64,000 nt of DNA from Bacteroidia bacterium (GCA_030430205.1 JAUIGE010000002.1:372001-436000); one strand, 5' to 3'. Shown: positions 16,070-25,165, numbered from the stretch's first letter. A program made the numbers and translations. The notes: generated from the sequence alone by a model not told the origin.

Positions 16070-16507
16070 TCAGTTGTTAGGTTTTGCGTCATAAGCGGGT
16101 TCAGGAGGAAAGCCATTGAGGTCGGTCTCGCCGATCCATTTGAGGAAAGCAATGATGTCATTGGCTTCTTCTTCGGAGAAGGCATAGGCTACCATTTTGC
16201 GGCCACGGGGCGCCCAGGGCACCTTGGAGATCAAGGCTGCTCGCACATAATCTTCTCCTCTTCTCTCAATCACTTTGGTCAATTCGGGGGCATAATAGGC
16301 GCCTTCACCCATGATGGTGTGGCATCCCATGCAGTTGTTTTCTTCCCAAAGCGTTTTTCCACGAATCACCTGCTCGCTAAGATTCTCGGGATGCGTGTTT
16401 TTGGGAACCTCTTTGGCAAGGGTGGTCCAGGTCAGCCCCAAAAATATGGCGAAGCTGATCGCTGTACCGCCCAGAAAAAACCATCTGGCGGAACTTTTAG
16501 ATAACAT
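16070..16507 (-). CDS. norC: Nitric oxide reductase subunit C, membrane-anchored cytochrome c
   Basis: A 145-residue protein with one N-terminal membrane helix (about residues 8-28) and one haem c site, C59-M-G-C62-H63. M105 (RGRKMVAYAF) is a likely axial ligand. It passes electrons to NorB. The spacing of the haem motif and the FLKWIGETDLNGFPP ending match NorC. It is the first structural gene, 42 bp after the rrf2 stop. I saw no clear separate promoter in that gap, so cotranscription with the regulator is likely. Confidence 0.95.
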   Translation of the reverse strand: MLSKSSARWFFLGGTAISFAIFLGLTWTTLAKEVPKNTHPENLSEQVIRGKTLWEENNCMGCHTIMGEGAYYAPELTKVIERRGEDYVRAALISKVPWAPRGRKMVAYAFSEEEANDIIAFLKWIGETDLNGFPPEPAYDAKPNN

Positions 16508-16549
16508 ATTGTATTTAAATTAGTGGGTACTACATATCCTTGCTAACAT

Positions 16550-16981
16550 TTAAGACAAGAAACTTTTCCCTTCCTGTACAGTGAGGGACAGATCATGAAC
16601 AGATGTTTTCATCAAAAAACTCATTATATCATCTCGTATCTTTTCATACTTATCATGTACAGGGCAAGGATTGGACCTGGAGCAATAGTTCAAGCCCAGA
16701 AAGCAATCATCCCGGATGGCAGTACCATCGATGGCCACCACAATGTCCCACAGAAATATCTCTTTGCTTGTGCTTCCATTCAATTCAAAGCCGCCCTTAG
16801 CGCCCTTGACTGACTTGACAACCTTCGCTTTCGCTAATTTTTGGAGGATTTTTGAGGTAAAGGCTTCAGGAGACTCGATATGTTGAGCCACCAGATTGAG
16901 ACTTACCCGCTGCCCTTCCTGAGAAGTTCCAGCCAGGTAAATCATTGCTTTTATACCATATTCACAGGCTTTAGATAGCAT
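16550..16981 (-). CDS. Rrf2-family regulator, probably NO-responsive (NsrR-like)
   Basis: A 143-residue Rrf2-type winged-helix protein. The start MLSKACEYGIKAMIYLA matches the family; an upstream in-frame ATG would add 17 atypical residues. Three cysteines in the C-terminal half (CFLGLNYCSRSNPC) sit where Rrf2 proteins such as IscR and NsrR bind an iron-sulfur cluster. Placement just upstream of norCBQD, with an operator-like palindrome over its own promoter, suggests an NO-sensing repressor of itself and the nor genes. The NsrR role is inference; the Rrf2 family is clear. Confidence 0.88.
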   Translation of the reverse strand: MLSKACEYGIKAMIYLAGTSQEGQRVSLNLVAQHIESPEAFTSKILQKLAKAKVVKSVKGAKGGFELNGSTSKEIFLWDIVVAIDGTAIRDDCFLGLNYCSRSNPCPVHDKYEKIRDDIMSFLMKTSVHDLSLTVQEGKSFLS

Positions 16982-17002
16982 TGAATTATTCTTTATCTCG
17001 TA

Positions 17003-17047
17003 CAAACATAATGATTTTTTTAAATTGGACAAATGTGTCCGATTTAA
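17003..17047 (-). promoter_or_regulatory. rrf2-nor promoter with overlapping palindromic operator
   Basis: On the minus strand, TTTG (17033-17030), a 19-bp spacer and TATGTTTG (17010-17003) match the Bacteroidota sigma-A consensus TTTG-N19-TAnnTTTG exactly. A 28-bp imperfect palindrome (17020-17047; arms TTAAATTGGACA and TGTCCGATTTAA, 11 of 12 pairing around AATG) covers the -33 element. That is where a repressor would block RNA polymerase. The rrf2 start codon is 22 bp beyond the -7 box. Confidence 0.8.
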
Positions 17048-17213
17048 AATTGTAAAAATATCAGATGACTTTTATCATGGGTAAAAGGTCAAAAATAAGG
17101 GGATTCATGATTGGGTAGGGTTTAGCACAGGCCGTTTTCCCAATTTTTTCGTATAAGTGAGCCAACACAAATTTTTCCCCTACACAAGCATTCGCTAATT
17201 TTACCACACATTT

Positions 17214-18434
17214 ATGATTGAACAACAAAGTATAGCACTGGAAGAACGTGCCATCCTGGTAGGGGTATGCAAACGCGGGCAAAGTTTTGAACAGGCACAA
17301 GAGTACCTGGATGAGCTGGCATTTCTATGCCAGACCGCCGGGGCAAAGCCCGTTCGCAGCTTTATCCAAAGGCTTGAAAAGCCCATTGGCGCTACCTATG
17401 TAGGCACAGGTAAGCTGGAAGAGATCGCCGAAGCGATCGAGGAAAGCGAAGCAAATATCCTCATCTTCGATGACGACCTTTCCCCTTCCCAGATCCGCAA
17501 CATCGACAAAATCCTGGACATCAAGGTGATTGACCGATCCGCTTTGATCCTGCATATTTTCTCCGAAAGAGCACAAACGGCGCAAGCCAAGATACAGGTC
17601 CAACTGGCTCAGTATCAATATATGCTGCCCCGCCTTACAGGCCTCTGGACCCACCTTTCCAAGCAAAAAGGGGGTATCGGTCTGAAAGGAGCCGGTGAGA
17701 AAGAGATCGAGACGGACCGCCGTATCCTGCGTGATAAGGTCGCTTTATTCAAGAAAAAGCTGGTTGATATCGAAAGGCAAAGCATCACCCGCCGCAAAAA
17801 TCGCGGCGAGTTTGTGCGCGTCGCGCTGGTCGGCTACACCAACGTGGGTAAATCCACGATCATGAACCTGCTCGCCAAAAGCAAAAACGAGGTACTTGCC
17901 GAAGACAAGCTTTTTGCTACCCTGGATACCACGGTGCGGAAAATCTTTTTCGGCCCTATGCCCTTTTTGCTTTCTGATACCGTCGGATTTATCCGCAAAC
18001 TGCCTCACCACCTCGTAGAATCTTTTCAGTCTACCCTGGCAGAAGCCAGAGAGTCAGACATACTCCTGCATGTGGTAGATGCCGCCCATCCCGCGCTCGA
18101 AGAGCATATTCAGGTGGTAAAAGATACCTTGAAGGATATTGGCATCAGCGGCCAAAAGATGATCACCGTCTTCAATAAAGCCGATTTGCTGGAACCTGAG
18201 CGAAGGCAATACCTGGAAGAGAGCTACTATGGCTTCGAAAATAGCCCCGCTATCTTTATCTCCGCCCGTCAAGGCTGGAATATTGACAAGCTCCGTGAGT
18301 TATTGACCAAAGAAATCATCGCCGATTACCAAAGTCGTCCACAAAAATTCTATTTTTTGGAAGACTATATGTTGGACCAGATTTTTTCGGTGGAAACGGA
18401 ACCAGAAGAAGTCGAAGTAGAAGAAGTAGAATAG
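17214..18434 (+). CDS. hflX: HflX GTPase, ribosome-associated
   Basis: A 406-residue GTPase of the HflX family, which binds and splits stalled ribosomes under stress. The HflX-specific N-terminal domain ends in GGIGLKGAGE (153-162). The G domain has G1 GYTNVGKST (207-215), G3 DTVGF (255-259) and G4 NKAD. The C-terminus ends in a Glu/Val-rich acidic tail. It is transcribed divergently from rrf2, sharing the 232-bp region that holds the rrf2 promoter; no convincing promoter of its own was found. It is followed by a short word-repeat tract. Confidence 0.96.
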   Translation: MIEQQSIALEERAILVGVCKRGQSFEQAQEYLDELAFLCQTAGAKPVRSFIQRLEKPIGATYVGTGKLEEIAEAIEESEANILIFDDDLSPSQIRNIDKILDIKVIDRSALILHIFSERAQTAQAKIQVQLAQYQYMLPRLTGLWTHLSKQKGGIGLKGAGEKEIETDRRILRDKVALFKKKLVDIERQSITRRKNRGEFVRVALVGYTNVGKSTIMNLLAKSKNEVLAEDKLFATLDTTVRKIFFGPMPFLLSDTVGFIRKLPHHLVESFQSTLAEARESDILLHVVDAAHPALEEHIQVVKDTLKDIGISGQKMITVFNKADLLEPERRQYLEESYYGFENSPAIFISARQGWNIDKLRELLTKEIIADYQSRPQKFYFLEDYMLDQIFSVETEPEEVEVEEVE

Positions 18435-18482
18435 AAAACCCGAAACCCGAAACCCAAAACTCGAAACCCAAAACCCAAAACC
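18435..18482 (+). repeat. CGAAACC/CAAAACT heptamer tract
   Basis: Directly after the hflX stop the DNA consists of variants of a 7-bp word (AAACCCG, AAACCCA, AAACTCG). The same words form the tract at 28938-29041. The tract fills nearly the whole gap to the next gene and ends just before its start codon. Confidence 0.85.
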
Positions 18483-18489
18483 TTCCACC

Positions 18490-18993
18490 ATGTCAGAAAT
18501 CGTTAACAGAATCGCTCAAAGCCCCATCATCACCTTCAAACTGGAGGAGTTGTCGCCAGTAGGGGAGCGGGCAGAAATTGACATCAGGGATCAGCTCTTT
18601 ATGGGGCAGATTCTCCGTGAAAAGGATTTTCGCGCCTATATAAAGGAGCAGGATTGGGCTGCTTTTGAAGGGAAATATGTAGCCATATTTTGCAGTGTAG
18701 ATGCGATCATCCCGATATGGGCCTATATGCTGCTGGCAGTGGAGCTGGAGCCCTATGCGAAGCATATCACTTTTGGTACATTGGAAGATCTCGAAAAGGA
18801 ACTTTTCCTCCGGGAGCTGGACAAATTGGATTATACCCAATTTCAGGATCGCCCGGTGGTGATCAAAGGCTGCAGTGATATCAAAATCCCCGAAGGGATT
18901 TATGTCGAGGCGACGCGTCGCATCAAGTCCTTCGCCAAAAAACTCAGTTATGGAGAGCCTTGCTCTACCGTTCCGCTCTATAAGCGGAAGTGA
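18490..18993 (+). CDS. DUF2480 family protein
   Basis: A 167-residue soluble protein matching the Bacteroidota-specific DUF2480 family in length and sequence (MSEIVNRIAQSPIITFKLEE at the start; CSTVPLYKRK at the end). The function is unknown. No signal peptide or membrane segment is visible. It sits between hflX and the SPFH gene on the same strand and could be cotranscribed with either. Two conserved-looking cysteines (in IFCSVDA and KGCSDIK) and the C-terminal CSTVPL motif are the visible landmarks. Confidence 0.85.
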   Translation: MSEIVNRIAQSPIITFKLEELSPVGERAEIDIRDQLFMGQILREKDFRAYIKEQDWAAFEGKYVAIFCSVDAIIPIWAYMLLAVELEPYAKHITFGTLEDLEKELFLRELDKLDYTQFQDRPVVIKGCSDIKIPEGIYVEATRRIKSFAKKLSYGEPCSTVPLYKRK

Positions 18994-19036
18994 CATCCCG
19001 TTTAAAATTTCCTCTAAAATAAAAAACTAAACGCTC

Positions 19037-20050
19037 ATGGGCTTATTTGACTTTCTCAAAGGACAATTCATTGACGTCATCGAATGGGTAGACTACAGCC
19101 GCGATACGCTGGTGTGGAAGTTTCCCGATCAGGATAAAGAAATCAAAATGGGCGCACAGCTTACCGTGCGCGAAGGGCAGGCTGCCATCCTCATCAATGA
19201 AGGAAAAATGGCAGATATCTTTGAAGCGGGACGCCATGAACTGACGACCCGCAACATGCCTATCATGACCACGATCAACTCGTGGAAACATGGCTTTGAG
19301 TCCCCTTTCAAGGTGGATGTGTATTATTTCAATACGCGCCAGTTTACAGACAATAAGTGGGGCACGCCCAGTCCGGTGACCATTCCTGACAGCAAATTTG
19401 GGCAGGTGGAGTTTCGTGCCTACGGCACCTATAACTTCCGCATCTCAAATTTCGAGATTTTTTACCGCGAGATCGTCGGGACACATCCCCATCTCCGCAT
19501 CGATGAAATCGAGGGTATGCTCCGTGGCAAGTTGGTGGATCGCTTTACAGAGATCGTGGCTGAAATGGCAGAGACGGAGTTTTCATTCGTGCAGATGCAA
19601 GCCAACAAAAGCGAATTTGTGCAGGCCCTCATGCCGCGCATTGAGAATTACTTTGATGGCTTTGGCCTTCGGATCACTGATTTTTCCATCCAGGGCATCA
19701 CCTTGCCTGATGAGTTGACAGAGTATCTGCGCAAGAATACGCAGATGAATATGGTCGGTGACCTGCAAAAATTCACCCAGTTTCAGATGGCTAACGCCAT
19801 GGAGAAAGCTGCGGAGAATCCCGGCAAAGGCGGGACAGGCATGGACATAGGCGCAGGCCTTGCCATGACCAAGATGATGATGGATCAGATGAACCAAAAC
19901 AGCCCACAGCAAAACCAGCCTGCTGCCAGGGCAGAAAGCAAAGAAGAAATCCTCAATTTATTGAAAGAGTTGGGCGGCCTGCGTGATGCGGGTGTGCTGA
20001 CAGAGGAGGAGTTCAACACCAAAAAGACAGAGCTGCTTGCGCGCTTATAA
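19037..20050 (+). CDS. SPFH-domain protein with C-terminal SHOCT domain
   Basis: A 337-residue protein beginning MGLFDFLKGQFIDVIEW, the usual start of the virion-core-like SPFH family (YdjI type). An SPFH/band-7 domain fills most of the chain. A low-complexity Gln/Asn/Met-rich linker follows (about 270-300). The last 35 residues are a SHOCT motif (EEILNLLKELGGLRDAGVLT) that often mediates oligomer or membrane association. There is no signal peptide. Its exact role is unknown. It ends 6 bp from the end of the convergent KAP gene. Confidence 0.88.
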   Translation: MGLFDFLKGQFIDVIEWVDYSRDTLVWKFPDQDKEIKMGAQLTVREGQAAILINEGKMADIFEAGRHELTTRNMPIMTTINSWKHGFESPFKVDVYYFNTRQFTDNKWGTPSPVTIPDSKFGQVEFRAYGTYNFRISNFEIFYREIVGTHPHLRIDEIEGMLRGKLVDRFTEIVAEMAETEFSFVQMQANKSEFVQALMPRIENYFDGFGLRITDFSIQGITLPDELTEYLRKNTQMNMVGDLQKFTQFQMANAMEKAAENPGKGGTGMDIGAGLAMTKMMMDQMNQNSPQQNQPAARAESKEEILNLLKELGGLRDAGVLTEEEFNTKKTELLARL

Positions 20051-20056
20051 GATACC

Positions 20057-22657
20057 TCAGCGGGAGTCTATCTCCACAAACCCAAAGTGGAGAGGCTCCT
20101 GCCTGTTTTTCTTATACAATTCTTCAAAATGCCCGAACTCCACGCTGGCGCGATCCTCTAACTTAAGCTTTTGAAGCTCATTCCACATGCCTTCGCTATG
20201 TGAAAAAAGCTCTCTCACGCGATCCTGATGCAGCTCATAGCCTTTTGATGGATGATATTCGAGGATAAAGCTGTAAAAGTCCTTAGGAGATTGTTTGATT
20301 TTTTCCGCAAGGCTGGCGCCTAATTTTTCCCCTTCCCATTTGGGCGAAATCGTATCATCCTTAATGAGCGCTTTCAAATCTTCCCTTACCCCAAGGTATA
20401 CTTCCCAATGGGAATGAATCGTAGCACGTTCCCAAATCAACTCCAGTAGCTCTTCGGTTTCCGAAGTAGAAAAGAGGGGCTGCCCATCCTGAATAGGACT
20501 CAGGCGCTGTACAGGCTTAAGCATGAGTCGCAGGCTGCGTGAGGCGATGGAAACAGGCTCTATTTCTCCTAAAATATTTTTCATCAGTTGTTTCCTCGCA
20601 TCCAATTGCTCCTGGCTCAGCAGAGAAGGTTTGGGGCGCAGGTAGCGAAGCAAATAGTCTATAGTCTGAAAATATTTTTTCTCTTTATCAGCTTTTCCTT
20701 CTATCCAAAGGGAAATCGCCAGGGCACGCAGCAAGTCTGCCTCAGATTCCGGCCCACCCTTGGGCATGGTTTGCAGTTCGTTGAGCAACTGACCCTTGCG
20801 CGCCTCTAAAATCGATTGATTCTCAGCTTCTTTCATCGGATCACTCCAATCCAAATGGCTGTTGAGCCAATTCGTGAGATTGTCTTTCCATTCTTCATCA
20901 GAAGTGACTGCCTGTAAATCAAACTGTTTGCGGAATAAGGTACCCGAAAGGTCCGTTTTCTCATCCAGGTAAAAAGAAAAATATTTTCTGTGGTATTGCG
21001 GAATGGTCAGGCCCTGAGGATGATCATTGAAATATTCGGCCAGATTTTTAAAGTGATAAATCAATTCTTGTGGAAAGCCCACTTCATCAGAAAGGTCTTG
21101 CAGCATTTGCTCCCAACCTTTTTCCACCCTGCCCGAAGGGGTTGCAGGTTTGCTCAGCCCCGTCCAGATAAGCGACATGCGGTAGTACCAATTGTAAACC
21201 GGGCGGTGTTTCTGGCGCACCAGCTCAAGCATCAGCATGATGCCCGGCGATACTTCGTCCCAGAGCGTATTCATAGCAAAGAAAAAGCTATTGGCCAGGC
21301 GCTTGACATCGCGTATATTGGTAAGCAAAGCCACAAAAACAGGCCTGTTTTGCTGTATATCAGCAAATAGTTTCTTCTCTATATGGCCATATTCCTCCGG
21401 AATCAATTTCCCCAAAGAGCTTTCCAAAGCCTCCACCAAATGCTCCTCATGGTAAGCTGGCAGGGCAAATATCTGCTGGAAAACCTTTTCCATATAGCCG
21501 GTATAATTGTGGGCATTGAGGTCCTTGACGGCCTCCTCGACATAGCCCCTGTCAAATGCCACCACGAAGATGGTGTGGGCAAAATTGGCGCAGAGGCGCA
21601 CCAGCCGCAGCACCGCGATGACCTCGTTTTTGCCGAGGCGGTCGAGGTCATCTATGAAGATGACATACTTACGGTTCCAGTCTTTGATCCGATCGCTGAT
21701 GCGATCACGCTGGTCCATCAGGCTATTGGATTGGTCCAACCAATTGAGGAAGTAGGAGCCATAGCCTGAGCGGAGAAAAGTCTTCTCCGCCGTCGCAATA
21801 CGGGAACCGTATTTGGCGAGCATGCGCGCATAATCGGGATCATAGGAGCGGCTTTCGCGCTCCAGTGTTTTGAAAAAACTGCCGAGCAGGCTTTCAACAT
21901 CGTTGAAATACCAGGGCGTAAACTCGATGATGACCCTGTCGGGGTCTTCGTGGCGTGTATTGAGCTCGTTTTTGATGAGGTTCCAGATGGAAGTCTTGCC
22001 GGAGCCCCAGGCTCCTTCTATGCCGATGGCAAAAGCCTGGCTTTTGGGGCGAAAATGATGGATGCGCGTAGCGATGTCGCGCGCAAGGTGGTTGCGCTGG
22101 GTGCTGATAGAATCTTCCTCAGTCAGGATCGGTGCATCCGGATCAATCAGGTTGACACCCGCTTCCGGGGCAGCAGGGGCGGATGGTTTCTTCAGCCATT
22201 TTTTCATCCATTTGGCCAGCCAGAGTATCCCCAGCCCAAGCAGGAGGATATCAAGATAGGCCAGTTGGGGAATGAGCAGGCTGCCCGTATACTGCCAGGG
22301 CGCAGCTAAAAACCCCAGCCGATAGCTTAAATGAAAGCTTAAAAGCAGAATAATGGTCCAGTCCCAGTTTCCAAAACTGACTTTTTGTTTTCTCTCCCAG
22401 AGAAAAGCGATTCCCAGGATAAGGCTGATGGCGAAAACCAGCAGGAAAGCCAGATCGAGCGGGAGGCTGGACTCAAATTGTGAAAAAATGCTTGTTACAA
22501 AGACTTTGGCGAAAACATCTTCCCATTGGGCTCGCATGCCGATAATCAGGAGCAGGAGGAGGATAAAGGCGCTACGCTCCAGGCGGCTGCGTAGCCATTG
22601 GGCGCGTGCGATGGGTTTTCCCCAGGTGGAGGCTTTCCAGTCAGACCAGGATTTCAT
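20057..22657 (-). CDS. KAP-family P-loop NTPase, membrane-anchored
   Basis: An 866-residue protein. Four hydrophobic segments lie near residues 29-43, 67-87, 98-118 and 127-150. The KAP NTPase domain follows: Walker A GAWGSGKTS (215-223) and Walker B KYVIFIDDLDRL, with the characteristic FTPWYFN motif. KAP NTPases are membrane-linked STAND-like ATPases; some act in phage exclusion or defence, others have no known role. The C-terminal 400 residues are helical and unassigned. It has no adjacent nuclease or toxin gene, so a defence role is only a possibility. Transcription is convergent with the SPFH gene. Confidence 0.88.
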   Translation of the reverse strand: MKSWSDWKASTWGKPIARAQWLRSRLERSAFILLLLLIIGMRAQWEDVFAKVFVTSIFSQFESSLPLDLAFLLVFAISLILGIAFLWERKQKVSFGNWDWTIILLLSFHLSYRLGFLAAPWQYTGSLLIPQLAYLDILLLGLGILWLAKWMKKWLKKPSAPAAPEAGVNLIDPDAPILTEEDSISTQRNHLARDIATRIHHFRPKSQAFAIGIEGAWGSGKTSIWNLIKNELNTRHEDPDRVIIEFTPWYFNDVESLLGSFFKTLERESRSYDPDYARMLAKYGSRIATAEKTFLRSGYGSYFLNWLDQSNSLMDQRDRISDRIKDWNRKYVIFIDDLDRLGKNEVIAVLRLVRLCANFAHTIFVVAFDRGYVEEAVKDLNAHNYTGYMEKVFQQIFALPAYHEEHLVEALESSLGKLIPEEYGHIEKKLFADIQQNRPVFVALLTNIRDVKRLANSFFFAMNTLWDEVSPGIMLMLELVRQKHRPVYNWYYRMSLIWTGLSKPATPSGRVEKGWEQMLQDLSDEVGFPQELIYHFKNLAEYFNDHPQGLTIPQYHRKYFSFYLDEKTDLSGTLFRKQFDLQAVTSDEEWKDNLTNWLNSHLDWSDPMKEAENQSILEARKGQLLNELQTMPKGGPESEADLLRALAISLWIEGKADKEKKYFQTIDYLLRYLRPKPSLLSQEQLDARKQLMKNILGEIEPVSIASRSLRLMLKPVQRLSPIQDGQPLFSTSETEELLELIWERATIHSHWEVYLGVREDLKALIKDDTISPKWEGEKLGASLAEKIKQSPKDFYSFILEYHPSKGYELHQDRVRELFSHSEGMWNELQKLKLEDRASVEFGHFEELYKKNRQEPLHFGFVEIDSR

Positions 22658-22671
22658 ATTTGAATATAGTA

Positions 22672-22702
22672 CAAAAAATTAAACCCGGCCTCATGGCCGG
22701 GT
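22672..22702 (-). terminator. Rho-independent terminator of the small secreted protein gene
   Basis: Read on the minus strand, ACCCGGCC-ATGA-GGCCGGGT forms an 8-bp GC-rich perfect stem with a 4-nt loop (22683-22702), followed by TTAATTTTTTG. It lies 31 bp past the stop codon of the gene at 22734 and before the KAP start. Confidence 0.85.
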
Positions 22703-22733
22703 CCAACTAAACAGATCTACTTTGTCGCAGTTA

Positions 22734-23174
22734 CTAATTTTTGGCTTTAGAGGCGATTAATGCTTTGGGATTCATTTCGACCCTCCTGCAGAGGGTGTGA
22801 TATATCCAAATCTCTTCAAGTTGAGTATTGATTTTAAAACTGTTCTTTCCGGTAATCATTTGCTCTGTGAAGAGCGCGGGCAGATATGGCTGTTGGCCGC
22901 CTGTGAAAGTAAAATGAAATTCATTTTGGTCTTCATTTTCTTTCCATGTTCCTTTCAGAACAACATGATCGTTATCGAAATCGAGTAAAGTCATGTCGAG
23001 TGTAAACGTATTGTCTTCGTGCATTTCAAGGCGAATCACTCCTGCATCACCTCCTACGGATTGATACATAAAACTCAAGCTTGAGTTGGGGTTACTCGCT
23101 AAGCTGTGGCTGTAAAGCGCCATGCCTGCTAGGCAGTAAAGCGCAAGGTGACGTATTTTGGCAGTCGTTATCAT
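22734..23174 (-). CDS. Small secreted protein of unknown function
   Basis: A 146-residue protein. I start it at MITTAKIRHLALYCLAGMAL, which gives a normal signal peptide ending near SLAS; the longer in-frame start adds 17 residues that would spoil it. The mature part is beta-rich with a lipocalin-like feel (alternating hydrophobics; LKGTWKENEDQNEFHFTFTGG), but no family is recognised. It is a single gene with its own terminator and is not in an evident operon. Confidence 0.75.
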   Translation of the reverse strand: MITTAKIRHLALYCLAGMALYSHSLASNPNSSLSFMYQSVGGDAGVIRLEMHEDNTFTLDMTLLDFDNDHVVLKGTWKENEDQNEFHFTFTGGQQPYLPALFTEQMITGKNSFKINTQLEEIWIYHTLCRRVEMNPKALIASKAKN

Positions 23175-23589
23175 GGTGAAAGTGTTTGGTTTACTAAATT
23201 CGAAATTCAGGGAATTAAGTTTCACCGAAATTTCATATACTTCTTACAAACTCAGCGAGAAATGAAAAGAATAAATTTTCCTTTTAGATGCTTTTAAATT
23301 ACAAAAGCCACTTTTTACCAAAACAAAAAACGAAATCGGAGGCAAATTGGATGGCTGCTAGCCTGTTTATTATCGATAACGAAGATATATAATCAAAAAG
23401 AGGGCCATCTTTGATTCTGATGTCACATTTCATACGAAAAACGTTGATTTTGGGAAGAATACGGCGAAAATATATTTGAATTTCCTGTAAGGTTCAGCGT
23501 GTAAAGATTCCAGAATACTTCTAAGGATGAAAAAAAGATTCCAAAATCGGGAATATGGATTGTTAGTTTATTTAACCATTTAGCTATAT
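23175..23589 (+). other. AT-rich intergenic region
   Basis: This 415-bp gap lies between two divergent genes. Apart from a candidate promoter for cinA I see no gene, repeat or structured RNA in it. It should hold both divergent promoters; the leftward one was not recognisable. Confidence 0.6.
23449..23478 (+). promoter_or_regulatory. Candidate cinA promoter
   Basis: TTTG (23449-23452), an 18-bp spacer and TATATTTG (23471-23478) match the Bacteroidota promoter consensus except for a spacer 1 bp short. It lies about 110 bp before the cinA start codon. Confidence 0.45.
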
Positions 23590-24837
23590 ATGACCAGCAT
23601 AAGTTTGATTACAATAGGCGGTGAGCTACTGAGAGGCCGTATTGTCAATACCAACAGCACCCATGTCGGAAGTTTATTGCGGGAAAGTGGATTTACCCTC
23701 AGTCGGAATGTAAGCATTCCGGATTTTCCAGAGACTATCCGGTCGGTGATTGAAGAGGAATGGGCCAAACACGATGTCGTGTTGACATCGGGCGGCCTGG
23801 GTCCTACCCAGGACGACCTCACCAAAGAAACTTTGGCGGATTTATTCAACTGTAAGCTCGTGATGCACGAGCCCAGCCTGCGCAGCCTGGAAACGCGCTT
23901 TGCAGCGCGTGGTTACACCGTCTCTGAGCGCAACCGCCAGCAGGCCATGCTGCCTGAGGCCTGCGAAGCCATCCCCAACCCCAAGGGCACAGCCCCCGGT
24001 ATGCTTTTCCAAAAGGATGGAAAAATCCTGATCTCCATGCCTGGTGTGCCTTTTGAAATGCTGCACATGATGAAAAACGCTGTTATTCCGTTGCTCAAAG
24101 AAAAGCATGGAGCAGAGCTTTTTTTGCACCGCACCCTCCGTTTGCGCAAAATATCGGAATCTGTGGTAGCGCTGCAGGTAGAGAAAATCCAGGATGAAAT
24201 GGTGAAAGGCATAGAGATCGCCTATTTGCCAAGGGATGATGGCCTCTGGCTGGAACTGGGCTTGCGGGTGTCCCCGGACAAAAAAGTCTGGGCAGAGGAC
24301 CAACTGGGGGATGCCTTTCGTTTGGCAAAAAATCAATTTGAAGACCAGGTCTACGCAGAAGGAGAAGCGAGCACGGCCCAGATGTTGGGCGAAAGGCTCA
24401 TTGAGAAAGGCCTGCGCATAGCGGTGGCAGAAAGCATGACAGGCGGCCTGGTCTCCGCCAAAATCGTCAGCATTTCGGGCTCTTCCACTTATTTTGAAGG
24501 CTCTGTTACGGCTTATCAGATACACCAAAAGCAAGCGCTTTTGGGCCTGGAAGCTTCGCTTTTCGAAGCACATGATGTCGTTTCGGCTGAAGTGGCAGAA
24601 GCAATGGCTACAGGCGTGCGTAAACTTTTCAACACAGATATAGGACTCGCAACGACAGGGCTTGCCGAGAAAGAGAAGGAAAGTGGCCGATTGCCACAGC
24701 TATGGTTGGGATTTGCTGACAAGCAGGAAACTTCTTCCCGTCATGTCGAACTCTACCATGACCGCAATGTCAACCGCGAAAGAGCGGCTCATCAGGCGCT
24801 GATTTATGCGCTGGAAATGATTGGGGAGATTGAATAA
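23590..24837 (+). CDS. cinA: CinA: competence/damage-inducible protein, NMN amidohydrolase type
   Basis: A 415-residue full-length two-domain CinA. The N-terminal MoaB/MogA-like COG1058 domain begins SISLITIGGELLRGRIVNTN and contains TSGGLGPTQDD. The C-terminal domain carries AVAESMTGGLVSAKI and SGSSTYFEGSVTAY; in the family its serine is the catalytic residue for deamidating nicotinamide mononucleotide in pyridine-nucleotide recycling. It is cytoplasmic. It stands alone between an AT-rich gap and a palindromic repeat element. Confidence 0.96.
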   Translation: MTSISLITIGGELLRGRIVNTNSTHVGSLLRESGFTLSRNVSIPDFPETIRSVIEEEWAKHDVVLTSGGLGPTQDDLTKETLADLFNCKLVMHEPSLRSLETRFAARGYTVSERNRQQAMLPEACEAIPNPKGTAPGMLFQKDGKILISMPGVPFEMLHMMKNAVIPLLKEKHGAELFLHRTLRLRKISESVVALQVEKIQDEMVKGIEIAYLPRDDGLWLELGLRVSPDKKVWAEDQLGDAFRLAKNQFEDQVYAEGEASTAQMLGERLIEKGLRIAVAESMTGGLVSAKIVSISGSSTYFEGSVTAYQIHQKQALLGLEASLFEAHDVVSAEVAEAMATGVRKLFNTDIGLATTGLAEKEKESGRLPQLWLGFADKQETSSRHVELYHDRNVNRERAAHQALIYALEMIGEIE

Positions 24838-24861
24838 GTTTGACTTTCACTTTTTAGTTTC

Positions 24862-25121
24862 AGTACAGGACAATTTTTCAGGAAAGTCTCCCAAAGTCCC
24901 GAAGGGACGCTTTAATATAGCATGGGGCGAAGCCCCATGAAGGTAAATGCCCCCAATAGAAGTCCTGAAAGGACGCCATACCTAATATATCGCCCTTCCA
25001 GGGCTTTAAGGCCTGGTGTGAATGCCCGAATGATCGGGCTTTGCCCGATCGTAGCATATGGCGTCCCTTCGGGACTTTGGGGATGTTCATCATTCATGCG
25101 TTTCATTTTTTGTCCTGTACT
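24862..25121. repeat. Palindromic intergenic element with 12-bp terminal inverted repeats
   Basis: The element is bounded by AGTACAGGACAA (24862-24873) and its exact reverse complement (25110-25121). Inside is a 21-bp perfect inverted pair (24890-24910 and 25061-25081, containing GTCCCGAAGGGACGC). The centre holds further small hairpins built from GGCGAAGCCCC, GTCCTGAAAGGAC and GATCGGGCTTTGCCCGATC. No gene is present. It resembles a non-autonomous REP/MITE-like element; other copies would be expected elsewhere in the genome. Confidence 0.85.
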
Positions 25122-25165
25122 AAGTTTCATATATTAAAATTTATAATTCTCAACCCCCATAAAAT

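Noticed and set aside
20057-22657. KAP NTPase as part of a phage-defence island
   Set aside because: No nuclease, toxin, reverse transcriptase or integrase genes lie nearby; neighbours are housekeeping genes. Kept only as a possibility in the gene entry.
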